64,000 nt of DNA from contig JAKSZT010038841.1 in NCBI GenBank assembly GCA_026826555.1, positions 312,068-376,067 of the forward strand, written 5' to 3'. Positions within the stretch are counted from its first letter, which is position 1, and each line of letters opens with the position of its first letter. The stretch is from Tolypeutes matacus. Lineage: Eukaryota > Chordata > Mammalia > Cingulata > Chlamyphoridae. Both the position numbers and the translations under genes were made by a program. The notes beneath the pieces were generated by a model. That model saw nothing but the letters and a program-made list of their open reading frames with translations, had not been told where the DNA came from and did not search any database. Shown here piece after piece: positions 11,060-21,111 of the stretch.

Positions 11060-11621
11060 AAAATGTTAAAAAGACATACACCTGTGGCCTGGTCTGGCAG
11101 TAATGAATTAGGACATTATTATTCACTCTTACAAGGGCACTGCAGAGAGGGGTATCTCAAAAACCCTGATATTTTGAATAATGATCCAACCTAGACTTTA
11201 TATATTAAAATTCAGATACACATGTTATGACCCTGCATTTCTAGTAAGGAGAGTGGTTACCTTCATGGATGAATAAAAGGTGATGAAAATGGAGATAAAC
11301 ATGGAAAATCCCTAGGATACTGAAGAGATTATATTAGGATTATTTTCATAATTATGGGTTCAAACTCTAAGTGTGATTTGGAATATAATACATTCTTACT
11401 TTCTGTTCAGCAATGTAGAGCTAAAATGCCCTGCAAAATATGGATTAAATTTAGTGTTAATCTTTGTCCAATGAAATTACCACATATGTATTAATATTTA
11501 TTCATTTATTTAAGGTTACTGTAAAAAGCTTGAAATATATTTGTCCCCATTTCTATAATGTATTGATTCTAATCTAATCATTATCTGTTCCCTCGCAGGA
11601 GTCCAACTCTTGGTTAAAATC
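11060..11621. other. Unassigned AT-rich sequence
   Basis: No open frame above background and no recognised repeat between the U6 pseudogene and the LTR-like unit. Confidence 0.4.
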
Positions 11622-12140
11622 TGAGTGTTTTCTTCATGCCTGACCATAGACAATTACAAAATCTTTACCTGACAGTCCACATAAGTGAAGCTACCTTCAT
11701 AACAACAGATGTTGCCCAGACAGTGTGTTCCAGTCTCTGAAGGAAGTTGTGGTCAAGGATTCAAGTTTCCTGGCCAGGTTTGCTCTTGAGCACTGTCACA
11801 TTCCTATCCCAGGTGCCTCCATTAGGAGCCTCTGGTCAGGGCCACAAACCTAGGCCTTCCTCAATAGCCTCAGCTGAGAACTCCTTATTGGAGGGAAGTG
11901 AGGAGACCTTAAGGGTACTCTCACATCTCCTTCTCAATACTCAGTATATTAAACTCCCAGTCCAAGATCCATAAAACTGCAGGAAACGTTTTTCAGGTGC
12001 TCCCTCAGCAGTGAGGTCATCTCCATGTCTGTGCTGATCCATCTGTCCCTCCCCCAGGGGCAGCTTTCCACACCATAATGAGACAAAGTTTATTCCTTGT
12101 CTTTCCTGTTTAACCTCCTGCTTATATTTCACAGTAAGTG
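11622..12140 (+). mobile_element. Solo LTR-like unit (copy 1)
   Basis: A roughly 510-base unit that is paralogous to 21,115-21,262 joined to 23,630-23,945. It begins near 'ctgagtgtttt', contains 'ctgaccatagacaattac' (copy 2: 'ctgaccagaggcaattac'), and ends near 'ttcacagtaag' (copy 2: 'atcacagtaag'). Candidate promoter-like AT motifs occur at about 11,940-11,975. No internal retroviral sequence is attached here, so it would be a solo LTR. The family was not recognised. The exact ends are uncertain because similarity continues a few bases past the apparent terminal CA. Confidence 0.5.
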
Positions 12141-12189
12141 ACTAAAGGTCCCACTTATTACTAGCATTTTGGCTTTGAGTATTTAATCA

Positions 12190-13535
12190 GCCACTTCCTT
12201 TTTTAAATTTTTTTAATTATAAAAAGTATTATTTTTTTCACATTAAAAAAAAATTTTTTAAAGATACTTAGATTATATAAATGTTACACAAAAGATATAG
12301 GGATTCCCATATGCCCCACTCCCCACACCTCCCATACCCTCCCACATGAACATCCTTCATTAGTGTGGCACATTCATTGCAATTGTTAAACACATCCTGG
12401 AGCTTCACCATTAAGCATGGACTATAGATCACATTGTAGTCTACGCTCCCTCCCACACAGTTCTGCATGTTATGTGATGATATAAAATGGCCTATATCTG
12501 TCATTGCAACATCATTCAGGATGATTCCCAAATCTCAAAAAACCCTGTATTACATTTGTTTTTCCCTCTCCTTGCCCCCAGAGTCTCCAGTGGCCCCTGG
12601 CTACACATCAATGTTATAATTTCTTCCATTACTAGAATCACAATATGTCTATATTAGAATACCAGTGAGTCCACTCTAGTCATAGCTCTTCTCCCAATTC
12701 CAAGGATTCTGGGATGGTGACATCCAACGCACCTCCAATTGAGAGGGTACTTATATCCCATGGGGAAGATGGGTGAGACTATCCTGCCTGCAGCTGCAGA
12801 CTCTCTCCATTCCCTGGGACAGCCATTATCCAACATCATCTCCCTGTCATTTGTCCTGGGTGAGTCCAATGAGCTGTAGAGTAGGTGTTGCAACTCTGCT
12901 GAGGTTCAGGGCCTAGCTGGCACATATGCAGCCCAAAGACTCAAGTCTCTGGCTCTACACTTCCAAACTCCAGGACCAAGTATAGGTGTAAATAGAAGGG
13001 ACAGATGAGCCATGTGCAAGAAAGACAGTGCCACTCTCAGGAGCACAAACTTCAAAGTTGGGCCCACTGGCAAGGCACCAAATTCTGGAGATATCTGCCC
13101 TGACCATAGGACCTGGGTGTCTCCAGATCCCTCAGGAGCACCACAATTTGGGGTAGTATCCACTTTGAAAGTCTATGAGATCCTGCTGAGATGTGCATAG
13201 CATTACCTCTGGGATGACCTCCTGACTCACTTTAAAGTCTCTTAGCCATATAAACTCATTGTCTTTCCCTTTTATCCCTTTTATTCAAGGTCTTTTTCCA
13301 GTTGCATTGCTAGTTGGTGCTTGATAGGAATCCCTCAGTGCCAGAGAGACTCATCCCCTGGATTCATGTCTCATGCTGGGGGGAAGGAAATGCATTCATT
13401 CATATGCTGAATTGGGCATTCAAATGCTGAGTGGCCATGCTAGGGGGAAGGTAATGCATTCATATGCTGAGTAATGCATTCATATGCTGAGAGAAGCCAC
13501 ATTTGAGCAACAAGGAGTCTCTCAGGAGGCATCCC
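12190..13535 (-). mobile_element. 5'-truncated L1 3' end (part C)
   Basis: Reverse orientation copy of the L1 3' region. The T-rich tail is at 12,190-12,262, followed (minus-strand sense) by the terminal 'ttagattatataaatg' complement. Part C is present up to about 13,535, where similarity stops, giving a typical 5' truncation. It keeps long open segments in the same frame as the other copies (13,163-12,906 and 12,893-12,654). Near 13,386-13,491 there is a local expansion of a short motif containing 'gcattcatatgctga'. Confidence 0.85.
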
Positions 13536-13839
13536 TTACATTTGACACCTTGCAGCTGAACTCAGCTCTTAATAAAATTGGCACAGGGAGCAGGGTAACC
13601 AATTAAGCAAGACGCTGTTCTGGAAAACCAGAAGATGCTGTGGGGCACCTATGGGAGTAGGTAGTGGAATCCATGGGGCTCTGAAGGGATGTTTGGCAGA
13701 AAGCATTGACAGAAATTGAGATTGTGAATGAAAATAAACATAAAGAAATAATTTTTAGGTAGCCACAAGTATGCTGAGACACTAAATGTGAAAGTGTGAC
13801 ATTTTAAGACATCTAATTAATATATTCAGAGAGATAAAG
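13536..13839. other. Unassigned
   Basis: Sequence between the L1 5' truncation point and the start of the duplicated segment. No feature recognised. Confidence 0.35.
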
Positions 13840-15708
13840 GATAATTTTACATCTTAATGGTGCTATGAGAAATACATATTACAGACTAAAGAGAAAAAGT
13901 ACTAGAGGATATTATTTGTGTGTACAGAATTTCTTTAATCAGAAGTTCATTTCATATGTTTGAAGAAACCTTGAAGAATATATCTCATAATATATATTTA
14001 TAATGAAAATATGGACAAAATAAATGATCATACAATTCCTGAGATAAAAATGAAATTGGTGATTAAATATTACATAAATAAAATCCATAGAGAAAATTTT
14101 CAGGAATAGAAAACTAAAGTTTTCTGATTAAGATAACATACTACATGCCAGGTACTTTAATTAAAACAGAAACTTAGAAATATTGATTGTCAAGAAATGC
14201 ATAAAATAAAATAACATATAATATCAAGAAAATGAAAGAAGTAGAATCTGAAGACTTAGATTTTTATCAGGAGCCACTGAGAAATAGAATTCAATGGACC
14301 TAGATAGTCAAATATCTGGAGGGAATTAATGTTGACAGAAATTATACATGTGAATATAAACACAAATATAATAAGACATGATGAAATATAAAGACATATT
14401 CACATATGCAAAGATTCAGAAAGGGTATAGTTAATCTTTTTAAAGTTGTTACTTTAATATAAAATCATTGATGCCTTTTCTTAGGAACCAGATAGGAAGA
14501 AAATTCAGGTAGGAACAACTAAATTTTACAAAGAAATATGGTGGTTCCCTCAACTGTCAAAACATTTAAAATATAAGTTTATATTTCAGTCATTGGGTAA
14601 ATATGAAAAAAAGTTCAGATTTTTCCTAGGATTACTAATTTTGATAAAAGGAGAGCTGAGTTCATCATCAACTTCTTGCTTCTATATCTAATCATCCATA
14701 CTGAGCCATAATGAGACTTTGTAAATTGTACAATGTGCAGTTGAATATAAATGAACTTAAGTTTCTACATAGTACATATTTTCTACTAGGATCCTGGAGT
14801 TAAAAAGGAAGCCATCAAAAGGTTAAATTCTTGGATATAAAGGGGATAATATATTCTTAGGCTACCAGAATACTGGCTAAGCCTTTAGGAATCAGAAAAT
14901 TAAAACTTTTAAAATCTTGAGAGCATAACTTTTATGTCTTACTTATGGGAAAAGTGAATCACATAGTATTAGCAAGACTGGGTGTTCTGCAGACAAATCC
15001 AATACCACTCTTGCTATATCTACTCCATTTTATAACTAATGAATTCTGTTTTTCTTCATGCAGAAGCTTAAATGAAAGAAGAGTAGCATACATCTTTTAT
15101 ACCAAGATAAATAAAACCTAAAACTTGCAAATTATCTTGCATTAAAGGGCAGGGGCTTTATATGCCCCTTTTGAATGAAGCAAACAAATCTCAAGTATTC
15201 CAACATTAATACAGGTCTCTGTGCTATACCCATGTTGACTCCTCAATTCCATATTTGTCTCTTAGTTTTAATCACTTTAATATTTTGAGCAGTAAAATGC
15301 ATATGAGTGAATCAAGGGGAGAAATTTACAAAGAATGTTTCTCTAAACCAAAACACTCAATATTTTCTTCCAGGGTGGCAGTATCCAGTACCATGGAAAT
15401 ACATAAAAAGCATTACCACCTGTTTAAGCACTGATATAGAAGGCATGGTCTTTTTCGTATGATGCCATACATTGTTTTTTTGCTCTAAACCACAATAATA
15501 CTTTTCCAAAACATTTTTTTAGAGTTTGAAAGTCTATTCAAGAAAAATACATGAATTACAAAAATATAGAATTAAGAATGAAAAATTATGATGGAGTTTT
15601 CTAGCTTACTGTCACATGTTAATAACAAGATAAGTACAGTCCAGAGATTTTAGAATTTTATAGGAAAAGACTCAAATTTAAAAACATATATAAAATATAA
15701 ATTAAACT

Positions 15709-16685
15709 TCATTGACTTTGTATTTTTAATTTTTTTTTAACCAAAGAAAGCCCTATTGGGAGCTCAAAATATCTATGGAACATTCTGCCTAGAACAGTGT
15801 TAATCTCTCTGTTCTGGAGACTATAGATGAGGGGGTTCATAAGTGGGGGCACCATGGTGTAGAACATGCCTGTGAGCAGATTGCTAAGAGATGCTTTATC
15901 TGCAATGGGACCTAAGACAGCAATAATCCCAGACATTGTAAATATAAATAAAATTGCCAACTGTGGAGTGCAGGTGGATAAGGCTTTATTATGGGCTTCC
16001 ATGGAATGCATGCTAAACACCATTGAAAATATATTGCTATATGACATAAACAATAAGGTAGAACATAATAAGCAAAGACTTACACTTATAACTATGATAA
16101 CAAACTCAGAAAACTGAACATGTGAAGATGCAATCCAAAATTTGAGGTATATCACAGAAATATTGATGGATCACATTGGAACCTGTGAAGGGAAGCCTGA
16201 ATATGCTGCTTGCGTGGAGAGAATAATAGACCAACCCACTTGCCCATGAGCCACCAGCTGCCTGTGTGCACAGACGTGGGGTGATGGTGAGCCTATAGTG
16301 CACAGGGTGGCAAATGGCAACATAGTGGTCATAGGATATCACCACAAAGAAGGCCAATACTGTGGCAACAACAAAAAAATAAACAGGAAAATCAGAGCAG
16401 CACCTGTTGAGAGTGAAATCAATTTATTGCCTGTCAGAGAATTCACAACAAAATTAGGAACAGTAACTGAAATGCAGCAAAGATCTATGAGGGATAAATT
16501 ACCTGTAAGAAATACATTTGATAGTGTAGATGAAGGTCAGTCACAATAACAGTAACAGTTACAAGATTCCCAGTCATAGCTCCCAGATATATCACTAAAA
16601 ACAGCAGACCTTGCACAACTTGTAGCTCCCGGGAGCTTGACATATTCATGAGGACAAATTCTGTGAAGATGGTGAGATTGCTCGT
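15709..16685 (-). pseudogene. Olfactory receptor pseudogene, OR14-like (copy 1)
   Basis: Olfactory receptors are seven-transmembrane G-protein-coupled receptors of sensory neurons. On the minus strand three overlapping pieces make one receptor. The N-terminal piece (16,709-16,485) has SNLTIFTEFVLM and a GNLVTVTVIV TM1. The middle piece (16,357-16,106) has SYDHYVAICHPVHY (the MAYDRYVAIC motif, with R changed to H) and RLPFTGSNVIHQYFCD. The C-terminal piece (16,155-15,709) has KALSTCTPQL and PLMNPLIYSLQNREINT. The ancestral start appears as ACG at 16,683-16,685 where the sister copy has ATG. At least three frameshifts separate the pieces (around 16,510, 16,360 and 16,130). The tail is the expected length. 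The OR14 assignment rests on sequence style recalled from the family. Confidence 0.93.
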
Positions 16686-18057
16686 GTGCAGTTTATATGC
16701 TGCAGTCAACCTGGAAGTAAGGGTATAAAATTATAAGATAACTCTAAAGAGCAAAATGAAGCTAATCCACAATATCAACAAATAATAAGCAAAAACAAAC
16801 ACTGGCATCAAAGAAAAACTTCTATCCTAGAAATCAGGATACAGGAAATCAAGAAATGGCAATCATTAAAAATCAGTAAATGCACAAATTTCTTTTTTTG
16901 ATTTCTACCCCTACTCTGCTGAGCTATAGTAACTACAACACTCATGGTTTAATAGAATCTAAGCAAGTGTAAATATTTCCTATCTGATTTAAATTTGAAT
17001 AATCTTTCAATCACTGAGCCACATATACAGTATTTCTTAAAATATACCTAAAACTAAGCCTGAACACATCCAGTGATTATATTCTCATTTTCTACAATAT
17101 CAAATATTAAAGCAGACTTGCCCTGTGAGAAAGTTTATATATAGACCAGAGGATTCTACCACTACACAGCTGTTACTCAATCTCTTCATGTTTCAGGGAA
17201 CAAGGATGTCTTCATCTCCCCATCTATGGCAATATGACCTAGAAATTGTCTCTGTAACAAAGTTCATGAATAGTTCTGAGGATCATCTGAAATTTAATTC
17301 CATATGAGACAAATGATTAGTCTTCAACTTTCTTTAATTTTAGGTGCTTTCTGGGAAATGTAGATGAATTCTGTCATTCCTCCTTTGTAACATCGACCAT
17401 GAAAATATATTTGATTTAGATGGGTGTGTGTACCTCAAGTTCCCTTCTTTTCCTTTCTTTCCACTCTAGTTGACTTTCTCACCTGCACACAGAATCTAAG
17501 AGAAACATTCCAGCTGACAATACTCCTACCCATAGCATCCTTTCATCATCTGGCATGAATTCCAATATTTAGTGAAGGGTTCACATTCTGGCCAAGTCTT
17601 TTTCCTCTATGCTTTTCTAGGTTGCAGAAATCTCCACATTCAAAAATAATTTTGCTAACTATAATGTATTAAATTCTGCTTGTCTTGAAGCAGTTCAAAG
17701 TGTAAAGAAACCTTATTTCAACATTACATTTTATTACTAAAACTAGTTATGTTGAAGTAGAATTTTAGTACTGTTTTATTTTCATTTGCCAGGAACCTAG
17801 AATTAAGAATTATAATTATACATGTTTAGAATTTGTATTTTATTAATATTTTCTTATATAAAATCCCATGTCTTTACAAATACATTTTTCAATTCTTGTG
17901 ACAATTTTTTATATACTAATAAAAATGTTGTATTGCTTACATTGGTTTTATTCAGATGAATTTCTATTATAAATTATTGCAAAATATTTTGTGCAAATTG
18001 TTTTCTATATTATCCTTTCTATTGTAGGTGGTTACAGGAATCCATCCTGCAAAGTCT

Positions 18058-18340
18058 TGTGGGGATCTGTGGAGGAGAGCCCACGATGGTGTAAACAATT
18101 ACTCTGAACACTGAGGTTGAGAGAAGCAAGGGGGAGAACAGCTAAAGGAGCTGTTATTATTTGCTGGTTCTCATCATAGTATTTATTCTCTTTTCACAAA
18201 GCACAAGGTCAGTGTGTACAAGCAGGGGCTCAGAAAGTTCTGGGCTGTGCAGGAGATAATGGAGAGGCAGAAAGCCCTAACTAAGTAACAGAGCAAAGCA
18301 AGAATGTTCCTACTGTTTTCAGCAAAAACTGATAAGCAGT
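18058..18340. mobile_element. Possible LTR or other insertion present only in the left duplicate
   Basis: The right duplicate has no counterpart for 18,029-18,680, so this block was inserted after duplication (or lost there). The first part starts 'tgtggggatctgtgg' and, read on the minus strand, contains 'agagaataaatac' and ends '...gatccccaca', which is LTR-like. No target duplication was found and the family is unknown. Confidence 0.3.
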
Positions 18341-18343
18341 TTT

Positions 18344-18590
18344 CTTTTCTTTTTTTTTTTTTTTTTTGATATATATATATATTTTTTTATTATGGGTAAA
18401 AATCAAAATTCTCACAATACATACAAACATTTGCAAAATGATATATAAATATATATGCATATATGTGTATTTGCTTACAAAAATGTTATATATATACATA
18501 TACATATATTTTAAGAGGTGCTTAGATTACCCAAAATATTACACAGAACCCACTGGGATTCCCATGTTGCCCACCTCCTACAAGCAGGCC
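18344..18590 (-). mobile_element. Very short L1 3' end with extra AT-rich tail
   Basis: Poly(T) at 18,344-18,367 marks the 3' end on the minus strand. The L1 3' terminus is recognisable only at about 18,515-18,585 ('ggtgcttagattaccc', 'gggattcccatgttgcc'). About 150 AT-rich bases (including TA repeats at 18,368-18,384 and 18,487-18,512) lie between terminus and tail, with an AATAAA (minus strand) near 18,390. The extra segment may be a transduced 3' flank or expanded tail. Confidence 0.6.
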
Positions 18591-20130
18591 CTAAACCATT
18601 TCAAAGATGCTTTAACCAAAGAGCTCCCACAGATGGTTTTTCTAATATTCTCAATTTCTAAAGTATGGAAATTATGTTAAGCAGATAATTTATTAACTAT
18701 GAAAACATTACTCAGTGGTTAAGGTGAATACAAATGACCTATGGTGCATGTTACTGAATTGACCTAGATGTACATCTTTTTAAAAAAATATTTTTAAATA
18801 TTTGCTTTATCAGAATCATGAATTAGCCCTTGAACATTAATGTCTCCTTCCTATCTTCCATCTACCCAGGTTGCATCTTTTTCCTCAGTCTATAAAAATT
18901 CTCAAATTTAATTATTCTAAATATTACCACACAGGCACCATGATGGTCAAATGAATAGTTATGGCTATGCAGAGAGTCCAGGACTTTTCTTCTATGCTTT
19001 AGTATATCAGGGATCTTTAGTAAACATTTGCTTCACAATTTTAAATCTGGACAATAGCATAATGAGTGAGATTGTTAATTCCTTGTTTATTTTTAAAAAT
19101 ATGATATATAGTAATGTATTAAATGATCAGCATAGAGCATGGTTGCTTCATATTATCCAGCAAATAAATACCAGAAATTGCTCATTGTAAAAACTACACC
19201 GGAAATCTTTACATTTCCACTGATGTTTTAATATTGATTTTTTTTTACTTTGATTGATTTCCATGAAATGCCATCATAACTCTTTTTTTTTTTTTTTTGC
19301 CTGTAAATTTCTTAGCTCTCCTTTTAAATCTGGCTCAAGAAGTATCTCATACTTGATGCTTCCACTATTTCAATATCAAGGGAATTTTGGTATCAATATA
19401 TTTCCAATATTTTGAGTCAAACTGTGTATTCACAGACAGATCTTCAGGTACCATATTAAAAAATAACATAAAGTTAACAATTGAATCAGAAAAATCCATC
19501 CTACCTTATGAACAAAATTATGTCATATGAGGAAGAAATAATTAAGTATGCAAATGATCCTGAGGTATAACAGTGTTGTGTCTGAGAATTATTCATTAGT
19601 AATGTCAAAGAAATAAATCAAATATAATATACACATATACCTGAAAAGTCAGAGATTATCTTCCATAACATGAATATATCTTTGAAATATTTAAAAGGTT
19701 TGTAACATCCATGATCTTGCCTCCTTCTTCACTGGATAAAATTCATGGAATCCCTTATCAGGTATATACACTTTTAACAACCATTCTGCTTCTGGATTCT
19801 TTACTTACATATTTTTTCCTTTTGTCAGGATACTTATGGGTCATACCTTCCATGAGACTTGGTTAACTGTCATTCTCAATCTCAAGAGAACTAGCTTTCT
19901 TTCAATACCTGCTTTTTAAGAATTACTCCTGTATATCCTTGAGATAAATTAAATTTGTAGTGGTGTTTCTTCAAAATAAAATTAGTAAATAATTTTTTGT
20001 TAAACTTAACAAACTAATTATTCATTAAAGTTTCCCAATTCACAGGCAAATGAATATATTTTGATAGAAGATTCAAATAAGAGTAGGGAATTTATATATA
20101 TATAAAGTAAATGGGCACACTAATAAAAAC

Positions 20131-21111
20131 AGCAAACCAGAACCTAGGCAGGTGCCGAGGAGAAGACCATATTAATGACCTTTGTTTTTGAGAACTGCTC
20201 CTGAAAACTTTTCCCTCCTTCTGAAGAAATACTCACAGGCTGCCTTTCCAAGATGCTATGCATGCTTTGCATTCAATTAACTGCTGACCTAAAACATACC
20301 GGAAAGCGCCTATTATGAAGCAAAGGATTTGGCCCCAGCTCCTGCATTGTCCAAGCAGAACACCTCCAGATGTCCACAATCATGACACAAATGCGCTGTC
20401 ATCATGGACAAACAAAACTGTTTGAAACTGAATACCTTAGGTGGTCATTTTAAACCAAGGACTAAACTAAAGTACTAGCCCTAGGCTAGGAACCCTAGTG
20501 CAGAAGGCCAGGGCAATGAGAGGTCATATTGGCAGCCTGGTGAACTTAAATACCTAATGAACATATATATGTTCTGATTGAGGTACCCGAATATTGTAAG
20601 GCCTTTTTCAAGGGAACCCAGTGTGCCCTCTGAAACTTTGCTTCCATATGTGTACTCCATCAAGGCACTGCCTCAGCACTGGAAAGCATTCAGGTAAGCT
20701 TCCACTTACAGGTCAGAGCTGTGCTATAAATAAACTGGTTCCTCAGCTCGGGTAAAAAAGTTTCATATGAAAACTTAAGAAGGTCCCTGGCTCTCTAAAA
20801 CAGACCCACTGTATTATAAGACATCTTTTTCCTAACCTGGCAATGTTTAACATTCATAACTACATTTAACATTCCTTACAGGCCTGATCATTGTGCTTGG
20901 AGTGATTTTGGTCATGGGTTTGGTCTGCTGTTGCCTCAGATTTAAAAACCCATTTATTTATACCACATCTCAAAGTAAGCCCATTGGGTTCAATGTTGAG
21001 CTGTAGCTTATATTTCCCACTGGAGTACTGAAAAATCAAGAGGTGGACATGAAGAAACCTGCACTTGATTAAAACAACAACAACAACAACAACAAACAAA
21101 CAAAAAACCTC
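20131..21111 (+). other. Possible endogenous retrovirus internal remnant
   Basis: Lies directly before the second LTR-like unit. At about 20,885-20,945 one plus-strand frame encodes a 20-residue hydrophobic run of I, V, L and G followed by CCC and basic residues, resembling the membrane anchor and short tail of a retroviral envelope. Upstream (20,150-20,880) no conserved retroviral motif could be confirmed. There is no good polypurine tract; an (AAC)n array sits where it should be. This is a weak call. An alternative is unrelated non-coding sequence. Confidence 0.25.
21072..21106 (+). repeat. (AAC)n / (AAAC)n simple repeat
   Basis: Seven or more AAC units grading into AAAC, seen directly. 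Confidence 0.95.

Larger units (their letters stand above)
13840..20130 (+). repeat. Direct segmental duplication, left copy
   Basis: Many stretches align in order and orientation with 35,060-40,800. Examples: 'aattggtgattaaatatta' (14,053 and 35,291), the olfactory receptor pseudogene (15,709 and 37,055), 'agtattagcaaga' (14,967 and 36,378), and 'tttgtagtggtgtttct' (19,953 and 40,622). The offset is about 21.2 kb on the left and about 20.7 kb on the right, mainly because this copy has about 650 extra bases at 18,029-18,680 and lacks the SINE of the other copy. Divergence looks substantial, so the duplication is old. Confidence 0.85.

Noticed and set aside
15866..16549. Plus-strand frames across the receptor region
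   Set aside because: Antisense of the olfactory receptor pseudogene.
18281..18680. Frames rich in Y and I
   Set aside because: Translation of TA-rich simple sequence.
20885..20945. Splice-acceptor-like 'ttccttacag' followed by a hydrophobic frame, considered as an exon of a cellular gene
   Set aside because: No donor or neighbouring exon found; a retroviral remnant or chance is at least as likely, so only a low-confidence note was kept.
21072..21106. Repeated AAC units considered as a CRISPR-like or regulatory array
   Set aside because: A plain microsatellite; no spacers.
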